From Asticcacaulis benevestitus DSM 16100 = ATCC BAA-896 (GTDB lineage Bacteria > Pseudomonadota > Alphaproteobacteria > Caulobacterales > Caulobacteraceae): a stretch of 64,000 nt of DNA. Shown here piece by piece: positions 19,028-28,116 of this stretch. Numbering within the stretch: position 1 is the stretch's first letter; every line of letters begins with the position of its first letter. Where the stretch lies: contig NZ_AQWM01000004.1 in NCBI RefSeq assembly GCF_000376105.1, positions 161,178-225,177 of the forward strand. The letters are read 5' to 3'. The position numbers were made by a program, and so were the translations under genes. The notes under the pieces were generated by a model. That model was given only the letters and a program-made list of their open reading frames with translations, did not search any database and had not been told where the DNA came from.

Positions 19028-19330
19028 ATGGCTAACGCTTCGCAAAAAACCACTTCGGCCTGCAAGCAGGAACCGGGTATATTCGCACCGGAAATCGACC
19101 GCGGCCGCTGCGAAGGCAAGGCCGATTGCGTCGTTATCTGCCCGTATGACGTGTTTGAACTGGATATCCTGCCGCCGGAAAGCCGCACTGGCCTTGGCAG
19201 GCTGGCGAAGATCAAGGGCTTCGTGCATGGCTGGAAACAGGCCTTCGCGGTCAATGCCGATGCCTGCCGCGCCTGCGGCCTGTGCGTCTCGGCCTGCCCG
19301 GAAAAAGCGATCACGCTCGTCAGACGATAA
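19028..19330 (+). CDS. Ferredoxin with two iron-sulfur cluster motifs
   Basis: A 100-residue electron carrier. The first motif CEGKADCVVICP has three cysteines at spacing C-x5-C-x3-CP, as in clusters of the 3Fe-4S kind or with an altered fourth ligand. The second, CRACGLCVSACPE, is a standard C-x2-C-x2-C-x3-CP 4Fe-4S motif. About 50 residues of insert between the motifs are longer than in simple ferredoxins. The ATG at 19028 is chosen; the open frame upstream to 18959 is Lys-rich and unrelated. No redox partner is adjacent. Confidence 0.85.
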   Translation: MANASQKTTSACKQEPGIFAPEIDRGRCEGKADCVVICPYDVFELDILPPESRTGLGRLAKIKGFVHGWKQAFAVNADACRACGLCVSACPEKAITLVRR

Positions 19331-19395
19331 TCACGCTTGACGCGAGCCTGCCCATTGGTCAGTGGTAGCGCTAAAATAAAAACGGGAGACGCACC

Positions 19396-19974
19396 ATGAA
19401 ACGCTACATTACGGCTGTCCTGATCGCATCCTTCAGCCTGCTCGCACCCGCCGCTCATGCCGCAGCTCTGGCCACTATCGACGTCATCGGCAAGGCGATC
19501 AATCATCCGGCTGCGGATCAGTGGAGCATCTACGGTACCAGCGAAAAGCACGAACTGGTCAAGGACAGCGGCGTCAATGGCGGCGCGGCCTTCCAGGTCA
19601 CCTCGGCCGGCGCCGCGCTCAATCCATGGGATATCCAGGCCGGCGTCACCACCTCGAAAGCGGTCAAGAAGGGCGATGTCATCCTGCTGGCCTTCTGGGC
19701 GCGCGCTGTCACACCCCAAACCGTCAACGTCCCCGCCGTCGTGCAGCAAACCAGCGCGCCCTACACCCGGATTGGCGCGGAAAACCTGACGATCACAGCG
19801 GACTGGAAACTCTATTACGTCAGCGGCCCCGCCGATCAGGACTACGCCGCCGGCACGCTCGGCGCCAGCGTGCAACTGGCGAACGGTGCCCAGACTGTGG
19901 CGCTGGGCCCCGTCTTCCTGCTGAACTATGGCCCGGGCTACAATCCGAAGTACCTGCCCCATAATATTCCCTGA
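19396..19974 (+). CDS. Secreted carbohydrate-binding-like protein
   Basis: A 192-residue exported protein with a signal peptide ending AAHAA (about residue 24). The mature part resembles the jelly-roll CBM4/9-type module: it has VKKGDVILLAFWARA and WKLYYVSGPAD, the usual edge strands of these sugar-binding domains. It is followed 157 bases later by a GH3 beta-glucosidase, which supports a role in glycan uptake or degradation. RBS: GGGAGACGCACC. The family call is from pattern and context. Confidence 0.65.
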   Translation: MKRYITAVLIASFSLLAPAAHAAALATIDVIGKAINHPAADQWSIYGTSEKHELVKDSGVNGGAAFQVTSAGAALNPWDIQAGVTTSKAVKKGDVILLAFWARAVTPQTVNVPAVVQQTSAPYTRIGAENLTITADWKLYYVSGPADQDYAAGTLGASVQLANGAQTVALGPVFLLNYGPGYNPKYLPHNIP

Positions 19975-20130
19975 TGCGGCATAGCTTAGCTTCGCATCTC
20001 AAAGTGATTTTTCGCTTGGGGCAAGGCACTTTTCGGCTATAACAGCCGCGCCAGTACGATTTCGATCGCAATAACCAGCGGCGCCAAAAAAGGTGCCCAT
20101 GTGCAATGTAAACACTCGGGAGATACACCT

Positions 20131-22464
20131 ATGACAGCCTCACGCCCTCTGCTCGAAAAACTGGCGACCACCACGGCGCTTGCCGGTGCGCTTATCGCGC
20201 TCGCAGCGCTTGCCCCTGTTGCCGCGAACGCCCAACTGACGAACAACGCCCCCGGCGCCGCGGCGGCCAAGACCGACGTGCCGGCCGACCAGCCCTGGAT
20301 GAACACCAAGCTCAGCGCCGAAGCCCGCGCCGACCTGATCCTCAAGGAAATGACGCTGGCCGAAAAGCTGCAACTGACCTTCGGTTACTTCTCGACCGAC
20401 AACAAGTGGCAGATCACCCCCCTCAAGAATTACGTCTATCCGAAGGACGGCCGGCCCTTCTCGGCCGGTTTCGTGCCCGGCATCCCGCGCCTCGGTATCC
20501 CGAACCAGTGGCAGAGCGACGCCGGCGTCGGCGTCGCCACCCAGACCGTGCCTAAGGAAAGCGTAACGGCTGAGTTTCCGCGTGGCCGCACCGCCCTGCC
20601 GTCCGGCATCGCCACCGCCGCCACCTGGAGCCCTGAAACGGCCTTCGCCGGCGGCGCCATGATCGGCAACGAGTCCTTTCTCTCGGGCTTTAACGTCCAG
20701 CTCGCCGGCGGCATGAACCTGCTGCGCGAAGCCCGCAACGGCCGCAACTTCGAATATGGCGGCGAAGACCCGCTGCTGTCCGGCGTCATCACCGGCAACG
20801 AAATCAAGGGCATCCAGTCGCAGAACGTCATCTCGACCATGAAGCATTTCGCCTTCAACGGTCAGGAAACCAACCGCTTCACCATGGATCACCAGATCGA
20901 GGACAAGTCGGCGCGCGAATCCGACCTGCTCGCCTTCCAAATCGCCAATGAAATCGGCCAGCCCGGTTCGGTGATGTGCGCCTATAACCGCGTCAATGGC
21001 TTCTATGCCTGCGAAAACGACTGGCTGCTCAATCAGGTTCTGAAGACCGACTGGGGCTTCAAGGGCTATGTCATGTCGGACTGGGGCGCCACCCACTCGA
21101 CCATCCCCGCCGCCAATCACGGTCTTGACCAGCAATCGGGCTGGGCCTTCGACCGCTCCAACTATTTCGAAGGCGCGCTGCGCGAAGCCGTCAATAACGG
21201 CTACGTCTCCGAAGCGCGCGCCAATGATATGGCGAAGCGCATCCTGTGGGCGATGTTCGAGGTCGGCCTGTTCGACAAGCCGGTGAAGGGCGACCAGTCG
21301 AGCACGATCGACTTCGTCAAGAACGGCAAGATCAGCCAGACCGACGCCGAGGAAGCGATCGTCCTGCTGAAAAACACGCTAGGCCTGTTGCCGCTCAGCA
21401 AGACGGCCAGATCGATCCTCATCGTCGGTGCCCATGCCGATGTCGGCGTCCTGTCGGGCGGCGGTTCTTCGCAGGTCTATCCGATCGGCGGCTCGGCCGT
21501 GCCCGATGAATTTGGCAAGGGTTTCCCCGGTCCGAAGGTCTGGTATCCGTCGTCACCGATGAAGGGCCTTCAGGCCCGTACCGCCGCCACCGTCAGCTAT
21601 CTCGATGGCAAGGACGTCAAAGCCGCCGCCGCCGCCGCGAAGAAGGCCGATGTCGTCATCGTCTTTGGTGAGCAATGGACGGGTGAATCGATCGACGCCC
21701 CCGATCTCAACCTGCCCAACAATCAGGACGCCCTGATCGCGGCCGTCGCCAAGGCCAACAAGAAGACCGTCGTGGTGCTGCAAACCGGCGGCCCGGTGGT
21801 CATGCCGTGGCTGGCCAAGGTCGGCGCCGTGGTCGAGGCCTGGTATCCCGGCACGTCCGGCGGCGAGGCCATCGCCCGCGTCCTGACCGGCGAAGTCAAT
21901 CCGTCCGGTCACCTGCCGGCCACCTTCCCGGCCTCGCTCGACCAGACGCCGCGCCCGGTTCTGGAAGGCGATCCCAAGCTCGATCAGGATTCGCATCCGA
22001 TGGGCAATTACAACATCGAAGGCGCCGCCATCGGGTACAAGTGGTTCGACAAGAAGGGCTATAAGCCGCTCTTCGCCTTCGGTCACGGCCTCTCCTACAC
22101 CACCTTCGCCCTGTCGGGTCTGACCGCAGCCCCCGAAGGCAAGGGCCTGAAAGCCAGCTTCTCGGTGAAGAACACCGGCGCTGTCAGTGGCAAGGACGTG
22201 GCGCAGATCTATGTGTCCGGTAACGGCTGGGAAGCGCCCAAGCGTCTGGGCGCCTTCAAGAAGGTCGAGGTCGCGCCCGGCCAAAGCCAGTCGGTTTCGG
22301 TCACGGTCGATCCGCGCCTGCTGGCGACCTACGACTCCGCCAGCAAGACCTGGACGGTTGCCGCCGGCGATTACAAGGTGATGCTGGCGACCTCGGCGAC
22401 CGAGATTGTCCAGACCGTGACCGTGCGTCTCGACGCGCAAACGCTGAACGTCAAAGGCGAATAG
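20131..22464 (+). CDS. GH3 beta-glucosidase, exported
   Basis: Hydrolyses beta-linked glucosides, probably oligosaccharides, in the periplasm. The 777 residues include a signal peptide (ending VAANAQ), a TIM barrel with the catalytic Asp in YVMSDWGATHS (about residue 313), the alpha/beta sandwich and a C-terminal fibronectin-III-like domain (FSVKNTGAVSGKDVAQIYV). KHF (about 235) and RNGRNFEYGGEDP are GH3 signatures. The start is ATG 20131 with GGGAGA seven bases upstream; 20101 is a weaker in-frame alternative. The next gene overlaps its stop. Confidence 0.93.
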   Translation: MTASRPLLEKLATTTALAGALIALAALAPVAANAQLTNNAPGAAAAKTDVPADQPWMNTKLSAEARADLILKEMTLAEKLQLTFGYFSTDNKWQITPLKNYVYPKDGRPFSAGFVPGIPRLGIPNQWQSDAGVGVATQTVPKESVTAEFPRGRTALPSGIATAATWSPETAFAGGAMIGNESFLSGFNVQLAGGMNLLREARNGRNFEYGGEDPLLSGVITGNEIKGIQSQNVISTMKHFAFNGQETNRFTMDHQIEDKSARESDLLAFQIANEIGQPGSVMCAYNRVNGFYACENDWLLNQVLKTDWGFKGYVMSDWGATHSTIPAANHGLDQQSGWAFDRSNYFEGALREAVNNGYVSEARANDMAKRILWAMFEVGLFDKPVKGDQSSTIDFVKNGKISQTDAEEAIVLLKNTLGLLPLSKTARSILIVGAHADVGVLSGGGSSQVYPIGGSAVPDEFGKGFPGPKVWYPSSPMKGLQARTAATVSYLDGKDVKAAAAAAKKADVVIVFGEQWTGESIDAPDLNLPNNQDALIAAVAKANKKTVVVLQTGGPVVMPWLAKVGAVVEAWYPGTSGGEAIARVLTGEVNPSGHLPATFPASLDQTPRPVLEGDPKLDQDSHPMGNYNIEGAAIGYKWFDKKGYKPLFAFGHGLSYTTFALSGLTAAPEGKGLKASFSVKNTGAVSGKDVAQIYVSGNGWEAPKRLGAFKKVEVAPGQSQSVSVTVDPRLLATYDSASKTWTVAAGDYKVMLATSATEIVQTVTVRLDAQTLNVKGE

Positions 22465-22892
22465 TGCTCAAATTCGAGGTCATGACGGACAAGGCGCGGA
22501 TTGATTTCGACGCGGTCTATCGTTTCCTCAATGAGCAATCAGAATGGAGTGAGGGCATTCCGCGCGACCTGTTCGACAGGGCGATGCGGAATGCCCTTTG
22601 CTTTGCCGGCCATCTCGAAGGCGAGCAGATCGCCTTTGCCCGCGTCATCACCGATTACGCCACCTTCGCCAATCTGGTCGATGTCTTCGTGGTACCGGAG
22701 TATCGCGGTAACGGCTACGCCACGCGCCTGCTGGAAGCGGTGTTCGCGCATCCGGACCTGCAGGGCCTGCGCCGTTTCACGCTGGCGACGCGCGACAAAC
22801 ATGCGCTCTATGTCAAGTTCGGTTTCCACGCCCCGCTGATGCCGGAAACCCTGATGGAGCGGTATTTTCCGGATATGTACAAGGCGACCTGA
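22464..22892 (+). CDS. GNAT-family acetyltransferase
   Basis: A 142-residue acyl-CoA transferase. The acetyl-CoA loop is VVPEYRGNGYATRLLEAVF (about 74-92), followed by FTLATRDKHALYVKFGF, the usual last strands. GTG at 22464 overlaps the GH3 stop (TAGTG) and gives an N-terminal strand (FEVMTDKARID) that fits the family; ATG at 22482 is an alternative. The substrate is unknown. Downstream, its TGA overlaps the ATG of the SGNH gene, so all three are co-transcribed. Confidence 0.88.
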   Translation: MLKFEVMTDKARIDFDAVYRFLNEQSEWSEGIPRDLFDRAMRNALCFAGHLEGEQIAFARVITDYATFANLVDVFVVPEYRGNGYATRLLEAVFAHPDLQGLRRFTLATRDKHALYVKFGFHAPLMPETLMERYFPDMYKAT

Positions 22893-23668
22893 TGCGCTAC
22901 CTGATCGTGATTTTGGCCCTCTTTTTCGCGCCGGCCGCTCTGGCGGAAGACTACCAGAGTTCGCCACCGCGCCAGTCGGCGGTCGATAAAGACTGGGGGC
23001 CGTGGCTTGGGCCCTATCGCGCCGGCATCGTCGCCAAGATGGGTGAGGATTTTGGCGAACAATATATCTACGCGTCGCAAAACGCGGCCCTGCCACCACC
23101 GGCGCTTTCTGAAAAACGCGTGGTTTTTATCGGCGATTCGATCACCGACCGCTGGAATCTGGCGAGGTTCTTTCCCGGTAGGCCTTACGTCAATCGAGGC
23201 ATCGGCGGACAGGTCAGTCCGCAGATGCTGGTGCGCTTCCACGCCGATGTGGTAGCGCTGAAACCGAAGGCCGTGGTGATCCTGGCCGGCATCAACGATA
23301 TCCACGGCGCCTTGCAGGTCGAGACGGAGGCGCAGATCGCCGCCAATTACCGCGCCATGGCCGAGATCGCCGAGGCCAACGGCATCCAGCCGATCTTCAC
23401 CCTGCTGATGCCGGTCAATAACTATACGCTCAACGCCGCCACCATGCTGGAGGAACGCAGACAGGAGCGCGTCGCCTGGCTCAATGCGTGGCTGTCGGGC
23501 TTCTGCGCCGATCACGGCTATGGCCTGATCGATTACGGACCAAGCTTACGTGATGACAAGGGCCTGCTGAAAGCGGAATACACCTCCGACGGCATCCATC
23601 CGAACAACGCGGCCTACGCCGTCATGGCACCACTGGCCGACGCCGCCATCGGGAAGGCGTTGAAATAA
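22892..23668 (+). CDS. Secreted SGNH/GDSL hydrolase
   Basis: A 258-residue exported esterase or acetylesterase. It has a signal peptide (ending PAALA), block I GDSITDRW with the Ser nucleophile (about 84), block II Gly in NRGIGG, block III Asn in AGINDI, and block V DGIHPN with Asp and His. All four SGNH residues are present. With the upstream GH3 enzyme and carbohydrate-binding-like protein, it may remove acyl groups from plant polysaccharide. Translationally coupled to the GNAT gene by four overlapping bases. Confidence 0.9.
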   Translation: MRYLIVILALFFAPAALAEDYQSSPPRQSAVDKDWGPWLGPYRAGIVAKMGEDFGEQYIYASQNAALPPPALSEKRVVFIGDSITDRWNLARFFPGRPYVNRGIGGQVSPQMLVRFHADVVALKPKAVVILAGINDIHGALQVETEAQIAANYRAMAEIAEANGIQPIFTLLMPVNNYTLNAATMLEERRQERVAWLNAWLSGFCADHGYGLIDYGPSLRDDKGLLKAEYTSDGIHPNNAAYAVMAPLADAAIGKALK

Positions 23669-23669
23669 T

Positions 23670-23698
23670 TATACCTCCCCGCTTGCCGGGGAGGTATA
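23670..23698. terminator. Bidirectional hairpin between convergent genes
   Basis: Perfect 12-base arms TATACCTCCCCG / CGGGGAGGTATA around a five-base loop, between the SGNH stop and the zapA stop. It belongs to the same sequence type as the hairpins at 12170 and 31763. Confidence 0.7.
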
Positions 23699-23702
23699 TG
23701 CC

Positions 23703-24029
23703 TTAAGCCTCCATAAGTCTTTCAAGGCGCGCGGCGGCATCGGCAATGGCAAAGGCCGCCTTGCGTTCCATCTCATGCGCGCCGGCGTTCATGCGGGCAT
23801 TGACCGAGTTGGCCTCATCCAGTTGCGCGCGCAGATCCTGCATTTCGTCGATCATCAAAAGCGCCGCCATCAGGAACAAACGCACCTCGCCGATGGCGCC
23901 GACATCCGACACCACCATCTCGACATGCTCGTCGAACTTGCGCGCCAGTTCCTGCACGCGGCCTTCCTGACCATCGGCGCAGCCGACCGTATAGGGCTTC
24001 TGGTTGACCCTTACCGTGACCTCACCCAT
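23703..24029 (-). CDS. zapA: Cell division protein ZapA
   Basis: Binds and bundles FtsZ at midcell. The 108 residues start with the ZapA beta strand GEVTVRVNQKPYTVGCADGQE, then VQELARKFDEHV, followed by a long C-terminal coiled coil (QDLRAQLDEANSVNARMN...). The length is normal. Its start ATG overlaps the stop of zauP (TAATG), so the two are translationally coupled. Confidence 0.92.
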   Translation of the reverse strand: MGEVTVRVNQKPYTVGCADGQEGRVQELARKFDEHVEMVVSDVGAIGEVRLFLMAALLMIDEMQDLRAQLDEANSVNARMNAGAHEMERKAAFAIADAAARLERLMEA

Positions 24030-24325
24030 TACGCCGCCTCGCTGTTCAGCATCTGGCGGATATTGGCCGCCGCCGCCCCCAGCGCCGCATGCGCTTCGGT
24101 GGCCGCCGCCGCCAGTTCGGCATTGGAGATACGCGCCTCTTCCAGTTCGGCCAGCACACGGTCGTATTCGTCATTGACGCCGGTCGCTTCACCGCCATTG
24201 AACGCCGGCAGGGGCTCGCCCGATTGCAGGGCGCGCACGCGGGCTTCCAGCGCTTCAAGGGCGCGATCAAGCCGATCCACCGCCAGATTCAGGCTGCCAC
24301 CGGGATGATTGGGCGTATGTTCCAT
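24029..24325 (-). CDS. zauP: ZauP-like coiled-coil partner of ZapA
   Basis: A 98-residue, largely helical protein: LNLAVDRLDRALEALEARV, then a second helical stretch DEYDRVLAELEEARISNAELAAAATEAHAAL. In Caulobacter a coiled-coil protein encoded directly upstream of zapA (ZauP, ZapA upstream protein) works with ZapA to focus the Z-ring. Size, coiled-coil pattern and overlapping position all match. The ATG at 24325 is chosen over an open frame to 24370 that begins with basic residues. Confidence 0.82.
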   Translation of the reverse strand: MEHTPNHPGGSLNLAVDRLDRALEALEARVRALQSGEPLPAFNGGEATGVNDEYDRVLAELEEARISNAELAAAATEAHAALGAAAANIRQMLNSEAA

Positions 24326-24510
24326 GACCGATCTCCTTACGTTTCTGGTCCGATTTACCCCGCCCGTCATAGATTTGACCTATAAATGGGGCAAGAATCG
24401 CACCGCATACGCATTAATTTCTACACTTAGCCGGCAACATCGGCTAAAGGCGCAGTCAAGCTTTTCAGCAAAATCCCATGCCACGTTAATACATTAATAG
24501 AGACTCACCC

Positions 24511-26505
24511 ATGTCCACAAGCGTTCTTGACAAAATCCCCGGCGCCAAGCCGTCCGGCGTCCTGATGGCCGATGCGATCCGTGTGCTTTCGATGGAAGCC
24601 GTCCACCGCGCCAAGTCGGGTCACCAGGGCATGCCGATGGGTATGGCCGATGTCGCCACCGTCTTGTGGACCAAGTTCCTCAAGTACGATCCGTCGCGCC
24701 CCGATTGGGCCGACCGCGACCGTTTCGTGCTCTCCGCCGGCCACGGCTCGATGCTGATCTATTCGCTGCTCCACCTGACCGGCTACAAGTCGGTGTCGAT
24801 GGAAGACATCAAGAGCTTCCGCCAGTGGGGCTCCACCACCGCCGGTCACCCGGAATACGGCCACACCGCCGGCGTCGAATGCACCACCGGCCCGCTCGGT
24901 CAGGGCCTGGCCACCGCGGTCGGCATGGCTATGGCCGAACGCCACCTCAATGCCCGCTTCGGTGACGATCTCGTCAACCACAAGACCTGGGTCATCGCCG
25001 GTGACGGCTGCCTGATGGAAGGCGTCTCGCACGAAGCGATCTCGCTGGCCGGCCGCCTCAAGCTCAACAACCTGATCGTGCTGTTCGACGACAACAACGT
25101 CACCATCGACGGTTACGCCACCGTGGCCGAAACTGGCGACCAACTCGCCCGCTTCAAGGCCGCCGGCTGGGCGGTCAAGGCCGTCGACGGCCACGACCAC
25201 AAGAAGATCGCCGCCGCCATGCGCTGGGCGCTGGAGCGCAAGAAGCCGGTCATGATCGCCTGCAAGACCGCCGTGTCGCGTCGCGCCGGTGACAAGGAAG
25301 GCGACAAGCACGGCCACGGCTACAATCTGATGGACGATGAAATCGCCGCCGCCCGCCGTCATATGGACTGGCTGCACGAGCCCTTCACCCTGCCCGACAA
25401 CGTGAAGAAGGCCTGGCTGGCCGCCGGCCGCAAGGGCACCAAGGTGCGCAAGGACTGGGAAGCCAAGGCGAAGTCGAACGCCAAGTTCGCTGAACTCAGC
25501 AACGCCATGTCAGGCGAGTTGCCGGCCGACGCCTTCAAGGCGCTCGATGCCCACATTGCCGACGCCATCGCCACCCAGCCGGCCGACGCCACCCGCTCCT
25601 GCTCCGGCAAGGCGCTGGCGGCCCTGACCCCGACCCTCGAGTCCATGATCGGCGGCTCGGCCGACCTCACCGGCTCGGTCAATACGCTGGTCAAGGGCAT
25701 GACGGCTTTTGATATCGACAACTACGCCGGTCGCTACGTCCATTACGGCGTGCGCGAATTCGGCATGGCCGCGGCGATGAACGGCATGGCCCTGCACGGC
25801 GGCGTCCTGCCCTATGCCGGCACCTTCTTCGTCTTCTCCGATTACAGCCGTCCTGCCATCCGCTTGGGCGCGCTGATGGGCGCCAAGGTCGTTCACGTCA
25901 TGACGCACGATTCGATCGGCGTCGGCGAAGACGGCCCGACGCACCAGCCGGTCGAGCATCTGGCGTCCTACCGCTCCATGCCCGGCCTGCACGTCTTCCG
26001 TCCGGCCGATATGATCGAGGCCGCCGAATGCTGGAAGGCCGCCATCACGGCCAAGGGTCCGTCGATGCTGGTCCTGTCGCGCCAGAAGGTGCCGGCCGTG
26101 CGCAACACCGGCGGCGACCTGTCGGCCAAGGGCGCTTACGAGCTGAGCGCAGCCTCGGCTGACGCCAAGGTGACGATCTTCTCGTCCGGCACCGAGGTCT
26201 CCATCGCCATCGCCGCGCAAAAGCAACTGGAAGCCGACGGCATCCCGACCCGCGTCGTCTCGACACCGTCGTGGGATCTGTTCGAGGCCCAACCGGACGC
26301 CTACAAGGCCTCGGTCATCGGCGCCGCGCCGGTGCGTGTGGCGGTCGAAGCCGCCGCCAAGTTCGGCTGGGAACGCTTCATCGGTGAGAACGGCGTGTTC
26401 GTCGGCATGTCGAGCTTCGGCGCTTCGGCCCCTGCCGATCGCCTCTATAAGGAGTTCGACATCACCGCCGAGGCCGTCGTCGCCAAGGCCAAGGCCGCAC
26501 TTTAA
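24511..26505 (+). CDS. tkt: Transketolase
   Basis: Thiamine-diphosphate enzyme that moves two-carbon units in the pentose phosphate or Calvin-type pathway. The 664 residues contain the N-terminal RAKSGHQGMPMG, the cofactor motif GDGCLMEG...NNLIVLFDDNN (about 165-195), and the central HYGVREFGM and THDSIGVGEDGPTHQP. The length is standard. It is the first of a carbon block whose other members (gap, pgk, fba) lie at 30.6-34.4 kb; a terminator directly follows it. Confidence 0.96.
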   Translation: MSTSVLDKIPGAKPSGVLMADAIRVLSMEAVHRAKSGHQGMPMGMADVATVLWTKFLKYDPSRPDWADRDRFVLSAGHGSMLIYSLLHLTGYKSVSMEDIKSFRQWGSTTAGHPEYGHTAGVECTTGPLGQGLATAVGMAMAERHLNARFGDDLVNHKTWVIAGDGCLMEGVSHEAISLAGRLKLNNLIVLFDDNNVTIDGYATVAETGDQLARFKAAGWAVKAVDGHDHKKIAAAMRWALERKKPVMIACKTAVSRRAGDKEGDKHGHGYNLMDDEIAAARRHMDWLHEPFTLPDNVKKAWLAAGRKGTKVRKDWEAKAKSNAKFAELSNAMSGELPADAFKALDAHIADAIATQPADATRSCSGKALAALTPTLESMIGGSADLTGSVNTLVKGMTAFDIDNYAGRYVHYGVREFGMAAAMNGMALHGGVLPYAGTFFVFSDYSRPAIRLGALMGAKVVHVMTHDSIGVGEDGPTHQPVEHLASYRSMPGLHVFRPADMIEAAECWKAAITAKGPSMLVLSRQKVPAVRNTGGDLSAKGAYELSAASADAKVTIFSSGTEVSIAIAAQKQLEADGIPTRVVSTPSWDLFEAQPDAYKASVIGAAPVRVAVEAAAKFGWERFIGENGVFVGMSSFGASAPADRLYKEFDITAEAVVAKAKAAL

Positions 26506-26528
26506 GGCAAGACACGACAAAAAATTAA

Positions 26529-26557
26529 ATCCCCGTCCGATTTCGGGCGGGGATTTT
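26529..26557 (+). terminator. Rho-independent terminator of tkt
   Basis: ATCCCCGTCCG / CGGGCGGGGAT arms with a four-base loop, followed by TTTTTC. Confidence 0.9.
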
Positions 26558-26729
26558 TCATGCCTGAATATTGGCCTGAAATATTGCGCTCAAACATAAT
26601 TCCAAAATGCGATGACTAATCGCTTTTTGGCAAGGGCGACCGGATCACCGGCATAGCGCCCGCCGCGCACGCCTTAGAAGCGTGCTAACGCTTCGCTTCT
26701 TGAGCACAGTGCGCGTAAACCTCTTTTGC

Positions 26730-26764
26730 AAAAAGAGCTGTGACGGCGGCGGCCGTCACAGCTC
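26730..26764 (-). terminator. Rho-independent terminator of the first EF-hand gene
   Basis: Perfect 13-base arms (GAGCTGTGACGGC / GCCGTCACAGCTC) around GCCG on the minus strand, followed by TTTTTGC. A second inverted pair, TCTGTCATG...CATGACAGA (26768-26801), lies between it and the gene. Confidence 0.85.
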
Positions 26765-26811
26765 CGATCTGTCATGTCCGCTCCGGGGAGATACGGTCAT
26801 GACAGAAACCC

Positions 26812-27276
26812 TCAGCGCCCTTGCAGGGGCGCCGTATCCTTGCGGTGATGACGCCAGCCCTTGTGGCCCTTCGCCATTTCCGCCGCATCAAGGACACCGT
26901 CCTTGTTGATGTCAGCCTTGTCGAAACGCGCCTTAGCGGCGGCTTCGGCTTCGGCCCAGGACAGCTTGCCGTCCTTATCGGTATCGAGGCGGGCGAGACG
27001 ATCGGCCTGCTTGGCAGCGCGACGCGCCTGCCAGCCGGCCTTGATCTCGTCCTTCGTCAGCTTGCCGTCCTTGTTCGAGTCGATCTCGTCGAAGGCCTTG
27101 GCAAGGCGTCCTTTGGCTTCGGTCTTGTCGATCGCGCCATCGTGGTTGGTGTCCATGGCGTCGAAGCGTTGGCCATGGCCCTGCGGAGTCGCAGGGGCAG
27201 AGGTCTGGGCTAAGGCACCGCCAGCGAGGGCGGCGCCGAGCACCAGCAGAGAAACAATCGTCAGTTTGCGTGACAT
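26812..27276 (-). CDS. Secreted EF-hand protein 1 (four loops)
   Basis: A 154-residue exported calcium-binding protein. The signal peptide ends GGALAQ (about residue 24). Four loops are visible: DTNHDGAIDKTE, DSNKDGKLTKDE, DTDKDGKLSWAE and DINKDGVLDAAE, each with the DxDxDG spacing for calcium. The C-terminus is His/Lys-rich (GHKGWRHHRK). It has its own terminator and lies beside a second EF-hand gene in the same orientation. Its probable role is periplasmic calcium or divalent-metal buffering or sensing. Confidence 0.9.
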   Translation of the reverse strand: MSRKLTIVSLLVLGAALAGGALAQTSAPATPQGHGQRFDAMDTNHDGAIDKTEAKGRLAKAFDEIDSNKDGKLTKDEIKAGWQARRAAKQADRLARLDTDKDGKLSWAEAEAAAKARFDKADINKDGVLDAAEMAKGHKGWRHHRKDTAPLQGR

Positions 27277-27372
27277 GGATTGCGTTCCTTAAGGTTTGAA
27301 AGAACAGTCCCCATTTGTGCCGTTATCCAGTCAAACGATGGCTGCGAAACTTTCCGTCGCCGCTTTTTGCAT

Positions 27373-27401
27373 AAAAAAAGACCGGAGCTTTCGCCCCGGC
27401 C
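27373..27401 (-). terminator. Rho-independent terminator of the second EF-hand gene
   Basis: GGCCGGGGC GAAA GCTCCGGTC followed by TTTTTTT on the minus strand; two G-T pairs in the stem. Confidence 0.85.
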
Positions 27402-27451
27402 AGGTTATGCCATCCACGGCATCTCATCTCAACGTAACGCGCTGATCTGAA

Positions 27452-27907
27452 TTACTTTTCCGGTGGCGGTGGCGGCGGACCATCCTCGCCTTCACGGCCG
27501 CGCGGCGGCCGTGCCTTCAGCTCTGCCGCGCTTAGCGAACCGTCATGATCCGTATCAAGCCTACCAAACAGCGCCTTGGAGCGTGCGGAAAATTCGGCAA
27601 AGCTGACCTTGCCGTCGCCATCGGTATCGAGCGTCTTCAGATCGGGCGGCCCCATGTGGTGCCGGCCCCTGTGGCCGCCCCAGTGGCCGTGACCGTGACC
27701 TTCCGACCTTTTAGCCTTAAAGGCGTCGAATTCGGCCTGACTGATCACGCCGTCCGAATTGGTATCGATATCGCTGAACAGCGGGCGCTTCGGCCCTTCG
27801 CGTTCAGCCCCTGCGGGCGCCTTGCCATCGGACCCCTCGGCCAGGGCCGGCAGCGCGCACAGGGCGGCGGCAAGACCGAGACCGATCCTAGAAGCAGATT
27901 TAAACAT
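27452..27907 (-). CDS. Secreted EF-hand protein 2 (three loops, His-rich)
   Basis: A 151-residue exported protein, start ATG 27907. The signal peptide ends LPALAEG. EF loops are DTNSDGVISQAE, DTDGDGKVSFAE and DTDHDGSLSAAE. A histidine-rich insert GHGHGHWGGHRGRHH between loops 1 and 2 could bind zinc, nickel or copper. The C-terminus is Pro-rich. It is divergent (209 bases) from the response regulator of a two-component system, so the pair may be its targets. Confidence 0.88.
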   Translation of the reverse strand: MFKSASRIGLGLAAALCALPALAEGSDGKAPAGAEREGPKRPLFSDIDTNSDGVISQAEFDAFKAKRSEGHGHGHWGGHRGRHHMGPPDLKTLDTDGDGKVSFAEFSARSKALFGRLDTDHDGSLSAAELKARPPRGREGEDGPPPPPPEK

Positions 27908-28116
27908 GCTGTTTTCCTCATGTGAAGCTGAAGACCCGATCGACAATGACGGGTCTCACAGGTCATCATGATGCGCGTGCCATATTGCCCGGCGATGTCA
28001 TGCCAGCGGACAATTGGGCGAAACTAAGATTTAATATTACAGTGATGACATTGGAAAGCCGTAAGCGTGCGTCACTCAGGACACACCACACACGGCCCTT
28101 TTCGTCAGAGTGTTCC

